The position numbers were made by a program, and so were the translations under genes. Source: an uncultured Chromatium sp. (GTDB lineage: Bacteria; Pseudomonadota; Gammaproteobacteria; Chromatiales; Chromatiaceae). From it: DNA of 55,763 nt. The DNA is taken from NCBI GenBank assembly GCA_903897335.1, contig CAIUAY010000229.1:1-55763 (forward strand), read 5' to 3'. Below, piece by piece: positions 16,230 through 24,676 of the stretch (the stretch's first letter is position 1; the number at the start of each line of letters is the position of its first letter). Below the pieces are notes generated by a model that made no database searches, had not been told where the DNA came from, and saw nothing but the letters and a program-made list of their open reading frames with translations.

Positions 16230-17152
16230 GCGTGAGCCATCAGGGATTCAATGCGGTACTCGGCGGCGAGCCGGTAGTCGTCCTGCGGCGCAATCTCGAT
16301 GACCTCGGATGCGGTGTTGACGGTTTCAACGCAGATGAAGCGCAGATAGTCCCGGTCATCCAGATCATCCATCGCCTGCGCGGTTTCAACCCAGGGATTC
16401 CAGACTACGGCAGTCTGGCTGCATTCAGCCTTAATCAAGATGCGCCGCGACAACACCGGATCCTCAATGGTCAGCGTCGCGGGCACCTGCTCATAGATGC
16501 GGTTGACTTCGCTGGCGACCGTCACCGTGCCATCCTGACGGATCGGCGCAGCGGTGGTTGCATTTGCCGCCTTGTCGAGATAGCGACAGCCATCAAGTCC
16601 AGTCACACGAATCTCGGTGACATCACCGACCCTGAAATAAGTATGCAGACCTTGCGTGATGCGCAGCGGCGTATCCCCGGCATTGCGGGTAACCAATGCC
16701 ACGGACAGCGTTGTACCGACCGTCACCTCCAGCCATAAATTGAAAAACGCTGGCCAGATAGCGCGTGTCTCTGCCGTGTCAGCCAGACCGAGTCGTACCA
16801 GAACCGCGCCATCAGGAGCCAATTCACACGTCCGCACCTGCCACGGCCAGGCGCGCACGAACCCGTGCCCTCCCCGCCCCTTTTCTTCGGGATCCGGTCC
16901 GAACCAGGGCCAGCAGACTGGAATGCCACCCTTGATCGCCTTGCCCGGTGCGTAATAGGCACGTTCGCTGACAAAGAGCAGATCGTCGGGCGCGGATGCA
17001 GGGCGATAGGCCAGCACCTGCCCGGCATAGGGCGAGATAGTAGCTGTCGCAAGGCCGTTGTCGATCTCGATCATGGCTAGACCGCCACGACCTTCGCTAA
17101 AACGCAGCACTCCGGGGATGGCAAACTCGGCATTTAATGCAGTGATCGTCAT
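16226..17152 (-). CDS. D-hexose-6-phosphate mutarotase (YeaD-like aldose 1-epimerase)
   Basis: A galactose-mutarotase-fold enzyme that interconverts the alpha and beta anomers of glucose 6-phosphate or related sugars. Recognisable blocks are KAIKGGIPVCWPWFGPD, HGFVRAWPW (active-site His) and QGLHTYFRVGD (second His). A GAGGT site six bases before 17152 (MTITALNAEF) favours this start over an ATG 12 codons earlier. Length 308 aa is normal. It is the first gene of a probable mutarotase-glnE-ilvE transcript. Confidence 0.9.
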   Translation of the reverse strand: MTITALNAEFAIPGVLRFSEGRGGLAMIEIDNGLATATISPYAGQVLAYRPASAPDDLLFVSERAYYAPGKAIKGGIPVCWPWFGPDPEEKGRGGHGFVRAWPWQVRTCELAPDGAVLVRLGLADTAETRAIWPAFFNLWLEVTVGTTLSVALVTRNAGDTPLRITQGLHTYFRVGDVTEIRVTGLDGCRYLDKAANATTAAPIRQDGTVTVASEVNRIYEQVPATLTIEDPVLSRRILIKAECSQTAVVWNPWVETAQAMDDLDDRDYLRFICVETVNTASEVIEIAPQDDYRLAAEYRIESLMAHA

Positions 17153-17438
17153 AGCGTGACCTCGATGGGGATTAGGCGTTGGTGCCAAATGGCATATTAA
17201 ACATCTGAGTGTGCATGGAAAGGAATCGTTGCTCCCTCGGCAAACGGCGTCATCAGATGAAGACCAGACACCGCCGTCTAAAGTGCGCGATGACGGCCAT
17301 GATATGACGCGATATTCAACTTTTTGAGCGTCAATTCAATACGGCCATGGGGATCTGACCGCGTTCACCAGGAGACGGCTGCTAGTTGCTCGATATCTTC
17401 CTCTCAATGGTTCAAATCTCCAGTGTTCCCGGAGCGAT
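17153..17438. other. Intergenic stretch between mutarotase and 5'-nucleotidase
   Basis: This 286-bp gap should hold the promoter of the mutarotase-glnE-ilvE group and the transcription end of the nucleotidase gene. Apart from the GAGGT ribosome binding site next to 17152 I see no convincing promoter, hairpin, RNA or short gene. Confidence 0.35.
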
Positions 17439-18344
17439 TCAGAGGTTGGCGACGCCATGCGGGACATGGCCGGTGGCAACATGCAGACGGGCAGCGTCGC
17501 AGTGACTGGACTGGTCATCGAAAAAGATGTCCGCATCGAAAGCAGCCAGAAACTGCGCCTTGCTGAGTCCGCCGAGAAAGATGGCTTCGTCGATACGGAT
17601 GCCCCAGGCGCGCAGTGTGCGGATAACCCGCTCATGCGAGGGTGCCCCGCGTGAGGTGACGAGCGCCGTCCTCAAAGGTGACTGATGATCGTGCGGAAAC
17701 AGCGCCTGAAGCTGATGAATGGCAAACAGAAAACTCTTGAATGGACCATCTGGCAGCGGCGTGTGGGCGGACGCACTTTCGCTGGCGTTAAATACCGCCA
17801 GACCGTCCTGACGGTAGATTCGCTCGGCTTCATCTGAGAAAAGCACGGCATCGCCATCGAAGGCGATGCGCACCTGCGCATCGTCATCTCCGGCAGTCGG
17901 TAACGCGGACGGCATCAAGGTCGCGGCGGCGCAACCGGCATCCAACGCCAGACGCACGTCGAGTGGATCGGCAGACAGGAATAACTGTGCGCCAAAGGCG
18001 GCAACATAACGATAAGGACTGGTGCCGCCAGTGAACGCAGCGCGGGTGATATCGAGTCCGTGATGGTGCGCCGAGGTCAAAACCCGCAACCCGGTATCTG
18101 ACGTATTGCGCGAGAGCAGAATCACCTCGACGCACCCGCGCTCGCCCAGCAGCACATTGAGGTTCATCAGCTTTTTAGCGAGTGGAAAGGCGACGCCTGG
18201 CGCGAGAAGATCGCCTTCGTGTGCGACCTGATACGCACGGTAGGCATCGACGCCCTGGGTCTCGAAGATCCGGTGCGATTCGCTGAGATCGAAAAGTGCG
18301 CGGGACGAGATGGCGACGATCAGGCGCACCCTGTCAGCGGACAT
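17439..18344 (-). CDS. Cytosolic 5'-nucleotidase (cN-I / PF06189 type)
   Basis: Members of this family, related to vertebrate cytosolic 5'-nucleotidase I, hydrolyse nucleoside monophosphates. The N-terminal block IVAISSRALFDLSESHRIFE and the C-terminal block RIDEAIFLGGLSKAQFL...IFFDDQSSHC are characteristic, with VTSRGAPSHERVIRTLRAWG between them resembling HAD-fold motifs II and III. Length 301 aa agrees with the bacterial members. No signal peptide is present, so it is cytoplasmic. It starts five bases after the stop of the coiled-coil gene and is probably co-transcribed with it. Confidence 0.85.
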   Translation of the reverse strand: MSADRVRLIVAISSRALFDLSESHRIFETQGVDAYRAYQVAHEGDLLAPGVAFPLAKKLMNLNVLLGERGCVEVILLSRNTSDTGLRVLTSAHHHGLDITRAAFTGGTSPYRYVAAFGAQLFLSADPLDVRLALDAGCAAATLMPSALPTAGDDDAQVRIAFDGDAVLFSDEAERIYRQDGLAVFNASESASAHTPLPDGPFKSFLFAIHQLQALFPHDHQSPLRTALVTSRGAPSHERVIRTLRAWGIRIDEAIFLGGLSKAQFLAAFDADIFFDDQSSHCDAARLHVATGHVPHGVANL

Positions 18345-18349
18345 TTGGA

Positions 18350-18859
18350 CTACCAGGGCATGACTTTGTTCATGAAGTTCATGGGACGTCCAAAGGTCTG
18401 ATTCATCATCGACATATCAGTCCGCATGGAGGACATCGACAGGGTCATCTGCTGCATCGCCAGATCCATGTTCTGGATGCTGGCCAGCATCGGTTGCAGT
18501 GTCCTAACATCATGCGACATGGTGTCCACACTGGTCGACATGACGTGAACACTGCGGGTCATCTGCGTGACGTTATCGGCCATCGTTTGCATGTTGCGGG
18601 ACATGGCGGTCATGTTGGAGTCAACCGTAATGCTCAGTGCATGGACATCCTTGGCGAGACTGAAAATCAGATAAAACCCATAAGCCGCGAGAATGATAAA
18701 GGCGAAGAGTGTCGGATAGACGATCAGTTCCCAGCGTTTGGCGCTGGTCTCAAAGGCTTGGGAGAGTCGGTCGATGGCGAACGCATTGAGCCTGGAATCA
18801 GTGACCTCGCAATCCTTGATATCGAGATCAGACACCGGGTGCGCGGCGGGTTCAGTCAT
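18350..18859 (-). CDS. Unrecognised membrane-anchored Val/Met coiled-coil protein
   Basis: I do not recognise a family. The 169-residue protein has an acidic cytoplasmic-looking N-terminus, one transmembrane helix at about 46-67 (WELIVYPTLFAFIILAAYGF) and then a long helix. Residues 83-149 repeat in heptads with valine at a and methionine at d (V97/M100, V104/M107, V111/M114), later methionines spaced 4-3-4-3-4 (131, 135, 138, 142, 145, 149). Nineteen methionines fall in the last 87 residues. This predicts a methionine-packed coiled coil, probably on the periplasmic face. It lies between an IS element and the nucleotidase gene, five bases from the latter. Orientation and partner are unknown. 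Confidence 0.75.
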   Translation of the reverse strand: MTEPAAHPVSDLDIKDCEVTDSRLNAFAIDRLSQAFETSAKRWELIVYPTLFAFIILAAYGFYLIFSLAKDVHALSITVDSNMTAMSRNMQTMADNVTQMTRSVHVMSTSVDTMSHDVRTLQPMLASIQNMDLAMQQMTLSMSSMRTDMSMMNQTFGRPMNFMNKVMPW

Positions 18860-18933
18860 TATGGAATCTCATGAGTGGTGGAGCCACCTAACGTAGAGCT
18901 AACCAGGCGCGGCCACGGAAAGCTGGAAAATAA

Positions 18934-18949
18934 GGTAGTGCCCTCATCA
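18934..18949 (+). repeat. IS1-family terminal inverted repeat (left)
   Basis: GGTAGTGCCCTCATCA, the exact reverse complement of 19747-19762. It lies just beyond the transposase stop. Confidence 0.85.
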
Positions 18950-18955
18950 ATAGGT

Positions 18956-19725
18956 TCAGGTAGTTGCTGATGCGAAACGTCTTTTAAATGTTAGCGAAGC
19001 GTTATAGTGATGTACAAAATACCAAATTGCCCCGATATGATTTTCAATTTTTTTCGAGAATGAACGTGTTTGTCTGACAAGACGAGAAACGCGCTGCCGC
19101 AGTGTACGATTGAATCGTTCGATATGATTTGTTTTTCCGCTGTCCTTGCCAACAGCATCATGAGAATCCGGCGGAAAAATTGCGGCATAAGCCTTCCAGA
19201 AATCCGTATAAAATTCCCCACACTCACGGTCATCTATCGGTCATGAATCCCAAAGGGCTTGAGCTGAGGCTTCGCTCCGATCCCCAACAAAAACACCGAT
19301 GATCGTTCTTGTTTCGCGATCAAGTGCGAGCCAAACCCATTTTTTGTTAGAACGTTTTCCTACAAAAGACCACATGTCATCGCATTCCAGGATGAGCGAT
19401 CCACTATATTTTTTTTGACATGAACCGCTCTGGGCACTTCCGCATATTTTTTATTCACATCTCGCTGGAGCCACGACTCAGATACCCCAGCAACTCTTGC
19501 AATACGGGCTAAAGACATTCGCTCACAGAGCAAGCGATCAATCCGATCTTTTGTTTCATCGGAGATTGGCTCCTTGTCTGGCATCAAGATAAACTGCCGC
19601 CCGCATTGCTTGCATCGATAATTTTGCTTATTAAGCGCGTTAAAGCCGTTTTTAATTGTTCGATCGGAGTCGCAAGCTGGACAGCGCATGGGAAAAATCC
19701 GCTTAAAAAAGAAATCATATCGCAT
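18956..19725 (-). pseudogene. IS1-family InsAB' transposase, one internal stop
   Basis: The InsA part starts at 19725 (AAGGAG site seven bases upstream) with a zinc-finger segment MRCPACDSD...RCKQCGRQF and a helix-turn-helix region. In frame it stops at 19360. A -1 shift on the A8 run at 19409-19416 joins it to the InsB frame (ECDDMWSFVGKRSNKKWVW, GVFVGDRSEAS), the usual IS1 expression mode. The InsB frame then meets TGA at 19241-19243 (after ALWDS) and continues intact through EFYTDFWKAY and HIERFNRTLRQR, which carries the last catalytic acid, to the natural stop at 18956. A single base change explains the stop. Confidence 0.85.
19409..19416 (-). promoter_or_regulatory. Programmed -1 frameshift site (A8 slippery run)
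   Basis: On the coding strand the sequence is GTC followed by eight A residues and then TAT. Slipping back one base changes the reading from InsA (KKNIVDR) to InsB (KKKYSGSLILECDD). IS1-family transposases are known to be made through a -1 shift at an A-rich run, so this looks programmed rather than a mutation. Confidence 0.75.
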
Positions 19726-19746
19726 AATTCCACTCCTTCATCCTAC

Positions 19747-19762
19747 TGATGAGGGCACTACC
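19747..19762 (-). repeat. IS1-family terminal inverted repeat (right)
   Basis: TGATGAGGGCACTACC, the exact reverse complement of the left repeat at 18934-18949. It lies 22 bases upstream of the transposase start. Confidence 0.85.
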
Positions 19763-19779
19763 AAATCAGCGTCTCCTTA

Positions 19780-19807
19780 GATTAAAATCATGTCAGATGA
19801 TTTAATC
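19780..19807. terminator. AT-rich hairpin downstream of dnaN
   Basis: GATTAAAATCAT and ATGATTTAATC pair around a GTCAG loop (11 bp with one bulged base), about 20 bases beyond the dnaN stop and 17 bases from the IS end. It could end dnaN transcription, though there is no T tract on that strand. Confidence 0.4.
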
Positions 19808-19828
19808 AGTGTTTCCTAAAATCGTCGT

Positions 19829-20932
19829 TTAGAGTCGCATTGGCATCACGACATAGGTTTCATCCTCAAGATCCATGCCGCGCCAGATGGAACTACTATT
19901 AGCATCCTGAAACTTTATCTGAACCTCAGTTCCATCAATTGCGCCAAGCACATCAATCAGGTAGGAGACATTGAATCCAATGGATATTGACTCATCACCA
20001 TAATTCAGCTCAATTTCCTCTTCGGCCTCTTCCTGTTCAGGGTTATGGGCAAGCAGCCTGAGCGTTCCAGCATCAAATGTCAAGCGGACGCCGCGATATT
20101 TCTCATTTGATAAGATCGCGGTACGTGATAGCGCACGTTTTAATTCATTCTTGTTGACACTTGCTGTTTTTTCAAGTTCACGCGGAATCACACGCTCGTA
20201 TTCAGGATAGCGGCCATCAACTAATTTAGATGTCATCGTCATAGCGCCACCCATTGCAATCTGGATAAATCTCTCACCCAGGATAACGCTGACAAGTTCA
20301 TCTGAGCTGCCAAGCAAGCGTCGCAGTTCCAGAACCGTTTTACTTGGAACAATGACCTGTCTTGATTCGCCGATCCCTACGGCAATTTGACTTTGAAACC
20401 GTGCAAGACGATGGCCATCTGTTGCAACGGCTGTTAGGGTATTGGCATGAAATTCAATCAGCAGTCCATTTAAGTAATAACGGACATCCTGCTGTGCCAT
20501 GGCGAATGCTGTTTTATCTAAAAGCCGCCTAAAGATCGATTCATTGACCTTAAACTGAAATCCATCCTGCAATGAATCCATCAAAGGAAAATTGGCGGCT
20601 GGCAACACGCCAAGCGTAAAACGGGCGCGACCGGCTGTCACTAAACAGCGATCATCCTTGATGCGAAATCTGATGTCATTCGCTTCACTTAAATTTCGGC
20701 AGATATCAATCAATTTACGAGCTGGAATCGTGATTTCTCCAGCCTGATGTAATTCAATAGGAACAACCATGTTGACTTCAACTTCCAAATCCGTCCCTGT
20801 CACAGTCATCTGGTCATTATGTACAACGAGGAGCAGATTGCCGAGAATAGGCAAAGTTTGACGCCGCTCGACAACCCCGGTCACTTTTCCGAGTGCAGGT
20901 AAAAGCACTTCTCGATTAACGACAAATTCCAT
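19829..20932 (-). CDS. dnaN: DNA polymerase III beta sliding clamp, orphan copy
   Basis: The beta clamp is a ring-shaped dimer that tethers polymerases and repair factors to DNA. This copy looks intact: it opens MEFVVNREVLLPALGKV, contains NLLLVVHNDQMTVTGTDLEVEV, TAVATDGHRLA and RYPEYERVIPR, and ends ETYVVMPMRL as clamps do. Start 20932 has GGAG six bases upstream and gives 368 aa, close to the E. coli 366; a frame four codons longer exists. It is not next to dnaA, recF or gyrB but between an IS1 element and flgL. GC in four 60-base samples averages about 45%, against roughly 55-67% in flanking flagellar genes, suggesting acquisition. It could be a second clamp or, less likely, the only one, relocated. 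Confidence 0.93.
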   Translation of the reverse strand: MEFVVNREVLLPALGKVTGVVERRQTLPILGNLLLVVHNDQMTVTGTDLEVEVNMVVPIELHQAGEITIPARKLIDICRNLSEANDIRFRIKDDRCLVTAGRARFTLGVLPAANFPLMDSLQDGFQFKVNESIFRRLLDKTAFAMAQQDVRYYLNGLLIEFHANTLTAVATDGHRLARFQSQIAVGIGESRQVIVPSKTVLELRRLLGSSDELVSVILGERFIQIAMGGAMTMTSKLVDGRYPEYERVIPRELEKTASVNKNELKRALSRTAILSNEKYRGVRLTFDAGTLRLLAHNPEQEEAEEEIELNYGDESISIGFNVSYLIDVLGAIDGTEVQIKFQDANSSSIWRGMDLEDETYVVMPMRL

Positions 20933-20969
20933 CATATTCTCCATGCCAGAGTTTAAGGAAAGCTAATTA

Positions 20970-21002
20970 GTAACCATCCACGGCAGAGCCGGGGATGGTT
21001 AC
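20970..21002. repeat. Strong isolated hairpin upstream of dnaN
   Basis: GTAACCATCC (20970-20979) pairs perfectly with GGATGGTTAC (20993-21002). After one A-G mismatch, CGGC pairs with GCCG around an AGA loop. It lies 37 bases before the dnaN start, in an AT-rich 216-bp gap, and about 150 bases after the flgL stop. It could be a terminator, a 5'-leader structure of dnaN, or a REP/IS200-type end remnant. No second copy is visible in the window. Confidence 0.6.
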
Positions 21003-21148
21003 TCAGCGTTTCCATAAGAGTCATCGCTTTTTATTAAAACTAGATTTTATCTTACTATCCTATAGATTTCAGGACTACCACGGTCTGATGCGGCTAAATT
21101 CATCTTACAAGGGGAATCCTGCCCGACTGTTTCTTTATGTACCAACGC

Positions 21149-22441
21149 TTAGAGAAAATCAAACAGCGAGAGTTTGCTGACCTGGGTATAGGTCTGTTGC
21201 GCCGCTTGCAGGACAACTTCCTGGAGCTTGTACTGACTGATGGCGCCGGCATAGTCGAGATCACGCACGTCCGAGAGAGTCGATTCCAGGTTCAGGCGAC
21301 GTTCTTCGTTCAGATTGGTTTGGGTATCAATCGTGGAGAGACGCAAGCCCACTGAAGTGCGGACATCATTGAGCCGATCCAGACCCGAATCAAGATTGCG
21401 CAGCGCCATGCTGGACGATTTGGAGAACAGTTTCCTGGCTGCGTCATCACTCTGTGGCGTTTCAAGCGCCGTGGCGATGCTGTCGAGCGTCTGGAACAGG
21501 CTGACTTGAGCCACCGGACGCGAGAGAATCTCGTCTTTATCGGCAGGCGCGCCGCTCAGGGTCACGCGGCGACCGGCGAACTCGATGGGATCATTTGGAA
21601 CCGGTGTTACGAAGGTGCCGGCAGCGTCGGTTGTGCCATATGACCCGCTCAGCAGATCGCCATTCGCATCGCGTACCGAATTGCCCTTGGCATCCAGGAT
21701 CTGGTAGGACACAGCGCCTGGGTTGGCGCCGGGATAATTGAAGCGGATCCGCAACGTTTGACCGGCGCTATTGAGCGCGTCATCCAGATCGCCGGATTCG
21801 ACCTGCGTCACGTCAAGTGTGCCGGTATTGGTTGCCGCAGGCACGGCCTCAGTCAGCAGCCCGCTCTGTTCTGGAATGTTCATCAGTGCATGGGCACCGG
21901 TATCGCCAATGGCAATCCGTTGGGTGCTGGTGAGCGCCAGCTCACGCACCGCGCCTGCGCCTTCGGCGCCGATATAGGACACCCGCCCGTCATCCGCCAT
22001 CACAAAGGGCGCGGTCTGTGAACTGGTTCCGGCAAAGAGATACTCGCCGTTGGCATCCTGGGTGTTGGCAATTCCAAACAGGTCAGCACGGATCTGGCGG
22101 ATCTCGCTGGCGATGATGTTGCGGTTGCTCTGATTATAGGTATCGTTGCTGCCGCTGACGACCAGTTCGCGCACCCGCTGAATAGCGGTCTGCATGGCAT
22201 CGACCTGCGCTTCTTCCTGTTCAAGCCGGGGTTGGGCGTGATCAGCGTTGCGCTGATACTGTGCAGTCGCCTTGATCGCGCTGTCGAGCTGCACCGTCAG
22301 GGCGGCACCGCCCGGATCATCAGACGGCGTGAGAATACGCCGCCCGGTCGACATCTGAAGACTGGTGTGATTGAGCTTGGCCTGCGCAGACTGCATGGCG
22401 GCAAGACCGCTCTGAAAGATCTGGGGGGTTGAGATACGCAT
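21149..22441 (-). CDS. flgL: Flagellar hook-filament junction protein FlgL (HAP3)
   Basis: FlgL forms the second junction zone between hook and filament. The N-terminal coiled-coil region has the flagellin-like block MSTGRRILTPSDDPGGAA, and the C-terminal helix ends in the flagellin-type region (NLESTLSDVRDLDYAGAISQYKLQ...). A variable middle domain makes it longer (430 aa) than E. coli FlgL (317 aa). A CGGAG site precedes the ATG. It follows flgK by 12 bases and ends the flgBCDEFGHIJKL run. No flagellin or cap gene follows; dnaN does. Confidence 0.95.
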   Translation of the reverse strand: MRISTPQIFQSGLAAMQSAQAKLNHTSLQMSTGRRILTPSDDPGGAALTVQLDSAIKATAQYQRNADHAQPRLEQEEAQVDAMQTAIQRVRELVVSGSNDTYNQSNRNIIASEIRQIRADLFGIANTQDANGEYLFAGTSSQTAPFVMADDGRVSYIGAEGAGAVRELALTSTQRIAIGDTGAHALMNIPEQSGLLTEAVPAATNTGTLDVTQVESGDLDDALNSAGQTLRIRFNYPGANPGAVSYQILDAKGNSVRDANGDLLSGSYGTTDAAGTFVTPVPNDPIEFAGRRVTLSGAPADKDEILSRPVAQVSLFQTLDSIATALETPQSDDAARKLFSKSSSMALRNLDSGLDRLNDVRTSVGLRLSTIDTQTNLNEERRLNLESTLSDVRDLDYAGAISQYKLQEVVLQAAQQTYTQVSKLSLFDFL

Positions 22442-22453
22442 CGCCTGGCTCCG

Positions 22454-24589
22454 TTAGCGTCCGACGGCATTCAGCAGGGTATCGAACAGTGAATTGCTGA
22501 CTTCGATGACCTTCGCCGCCGCCTGATATGCCTGCTGGTAACGCATCAGGTTGGCGGCTTCTTCATCAAGGTTGACGCCCGAAACCGACTCGCGCTGTGC
22601 CTGGGCATCGGCCAGCAGGACAGCATTGGAATCACGTGAAATCTGCGCCTGACGGGTCTGGGTGCCAACCTCCGACAGAATGCTGTTGTAACTGCCCTGA
22701 AAGCTCTCGCGCCCTTGAACCAGATCCGTATTCTGGAATGCCGACATGGCCAGCAGGTTGCGGTTGTCGCCTGTGCGCCCCTGGCTGAGATCGATACTGA
22801 AAGAATCTGAAGCGTCTGGCGTACCACGCAAATCCAGTTCCCAACCGTTGCCTGCGATGATCGTGGTCGCCGGTTCAGGCGCCACGGGCGTGGGGGTGAC
22901 GCCGATCTGAAAGGCCGTGCCGTTCGTCGGTGTTCCCTGAATCTTCAGCTCCCAGCCGTTTGCCGTCAGTGTCGTCGTTCCAGATGGATCGAGCGCGAAG
23001 CGTTCGCCGTTGACATCAAATTGGTTGGTGGCGTCGTCGAATGTAATGGAGGTCGGCGTGAGCAGATTCGCATCCGCGGTATCGAGAACCTGAAAACTCT
23101 TGATGCTGGCATTGCCTGCCGCCGTGTCTGGAAGCGGGCTAATCAGGTTATAGGTATCTGCGGGTTGAACCACGATCGCGGCGGGCAGATAGAATTCTGT
23201 CGTTGGGGGTGTTGCCGTGCTACGCAGGTCAAGCGGATGTGCGGTGCCGCTGTTGTTGGCATCCGTCAGCACCCCGGATGTCGCCGCAAAGTCTTCCGGA
23301 TCGGTGATTTTGACCCCAATGCCGCTTGCAGCAAAGCGCGTGGGCTGAATCAGCCACTGATCGCCCGCCGCCGCCGTATCCAGGGCTGTCGTGTCGATGC
23401 GCAGACCATCGCCGACGAGGATATTGGAATCGGTTGCATCCGGGGTGAGTGTGACAGCGGTATTGGCAGGCTGGCGCGTTAATTGAAACGCTGCCCCGTT
23501 AAAGCGCAAGCGGTAATCACTTGGCGTCAACTGTGAGACATCGTCGATGGTGACTGTCGGCAGATCGCGTTCGGTGTTGCCCGTATCGAAAAAACTCTTG
23601 ACTGCTGGCAGGGTAAACACGTCACTACCTAGATCGCCGTTCAGATCCAGACCCAGACCATTCTGTTCATTGAAGTTGGTCGCCAGCGTTAGGCCAATGA
23701 GTCCCAGCTTGTTCTGTGCGGTGTCGAGAATGTTAGTTCGTGTATCCAGCAGACCGCCAATCTCTCCGCCACTCATGAAGCGGGTGATGTTGGCAGGCTG
23801 ACTGTTGGTTCCGGTGCTGATGCCGATGTCCAGATTCGTCGAATCGCCTGACAGATGCCCGGTTACCAGCGCATTGGCGCGACCCGCCATCACCAGCGCT
23901 TGACCATTTCCGATGAACACGTTGACCGCGCCATCATCCTGGGTGGAGAGACTGACGTCGATCTTTTCGGACAGTTTGTTCAGCAGATTGTCGCGCTGAT
24001 CGAGCAGATCATTCGGCGGCGACCCGGCGGTAAAACCAGACACGATCCGGCGATTCAGGTCGGCCAGCGACTGCGCATAGTTGTTGACCTCATCCACGGC
24101 AGTTTTGATCTGGCCGTTAACCATCGTGCGCTGTTCTGCAAGCTGACCATTGACGGCACCAAGACGATTAGTCAGCGTTTGAGCTTCGTTCAGCAGGACG
24201 GTGCGCGCCGGGATAGATGTTGGGTCATTAGCCACGTCATGCACCGCCGCGAAGTAAGTTTCCAGCACCGGCGTTACCCCAGTGCTGTCGTCAGACATCA
24301 GACTGTCGATGCGCTCGGCAAAAGCGGCACGGGTATCACTGTTGGTGCTGCGCGAAAGATTGGTGCGCAGTTGTTCGGCGACCAGATTATCCTGCATCCG
24401 TCGGATATTGGAAATCTGCACACCCTGCCCGATGTAATTGTTACCGATTTGCTGGGGATTGCGGGTATTCATCTCGACCTGCTGACGGCTGTAGCCTTCA
24501 GTGGCCGCATTGGCGATATTGTGGCTGGTCGTCGCCAGTGCGCGCTGGAAGGCCAGCAGGCCAGAGATTCCGGTTCCAAGGATGCTCAT
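22454..24589 (-). CDS. flgK: Flagellar hook-associated protein FlgK (HAP1)
   Basis: FlgK forms the first hook-filament junction ring. The start MSILGTGISGLLAFQRALATTSHNIANAATEGYSRQ carries the axial-protein ANA-T-GYSRQ signature. The C-terminus has the matching block SGVNLDEEAANLMRYQQAYQAAAKVI. At 711 aa it exceeds E. coli FlgK (547 aa); the extra length is in the Thr/Pro-rich middle (about 340-600), which should be surface-exposed and variable. It is preceded by flgJ, with 87 bases between. Confidence 0.96.
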   Translation of the reverse strand: MSILGTGISGLLAFQRALATTSHNIANAATEGYSRQQVEMNTRNPQQIGNNYIGQGVQISNIRRMQDNLVAEQLRTNLSRSTNSDTRAAFAERIDSLMSDDSTGVTPVLETYFAAVHDVANDPTSIPARTVLLNEAQTLTNRLGAVNGQLAEQRTMVNGQIKTAVDEVNNYAQSLADLNRRIVSGFTAGSPPNDLLDQRDNLLNKLSEKIDVSLSTQDDGAVNVFIGNGQALVMAGRANALVTGHLSGDSTNLDIGISTGTNSQPANITRFMSGGEIGGLLDTRTNILDTAQNKLGLIGLTLATNFNEQNGLGLDLNGDLGSDVFTLPAVKSFFDTGNTERDLPTVTIDDVSQLTPSDYRLRFNGAAFQLTRQPANTAVTLTPDATDSNILVGDGLRIDTTALDTAAAGDQWLIQPTRFAASGIGVKITDPEDFAATSGVLTDANNSGTAHPLDLRSTATPPTTEFYLPAAIVVQPADTYNLISPLPDTAAGNASIKSFQVLDTADANLLTPTSITFDDATNQFDVNGERFALDPSGTTTLTANGWELKIQGTPTNGTAFQIGVTPTPVAPEPATTIIAGNGWELDLRGTPDASDSFSIDLSQGRTGDNRNLLAMSAFQNTDLVQGRESFQGSYNSILSEVGTQTRQAQISRDSNAVLLADAQAQRESVSGVNLDEEAANLMRYQQAYQAAAKVIEVSNSLFDTLLNAVGR

Positions 24590-24676
24590 TGCACGATCCT
24601 GTCAATTGCGGTCACGCCAGCATGATGTGACGGAGATGCCAGCCACATGCGCCAAAACGTGCTTGCGACATGACTT

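Larger units (their letters stand above)
18934..19762 (-). mobile_element. IS1-family insertion sequence, 829 bp, ends intact
   Basis: The element is bounded by perfect 16-bp terminal inverted repeats (GGTAGTGCCCTCATCA) and contains one InsA/InsB-type transposase on the minus strand. The repeats stay similar beyond 16 bp (a TAGG follows one mismatch). I could not find a clean 8-9 bp target duplication: the left flank ends GAAAATAA and the right flank begins AAATCAGC. The transposase carries an internal stop, so this copy is probably immobile by itself. Confidence 0.85.
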
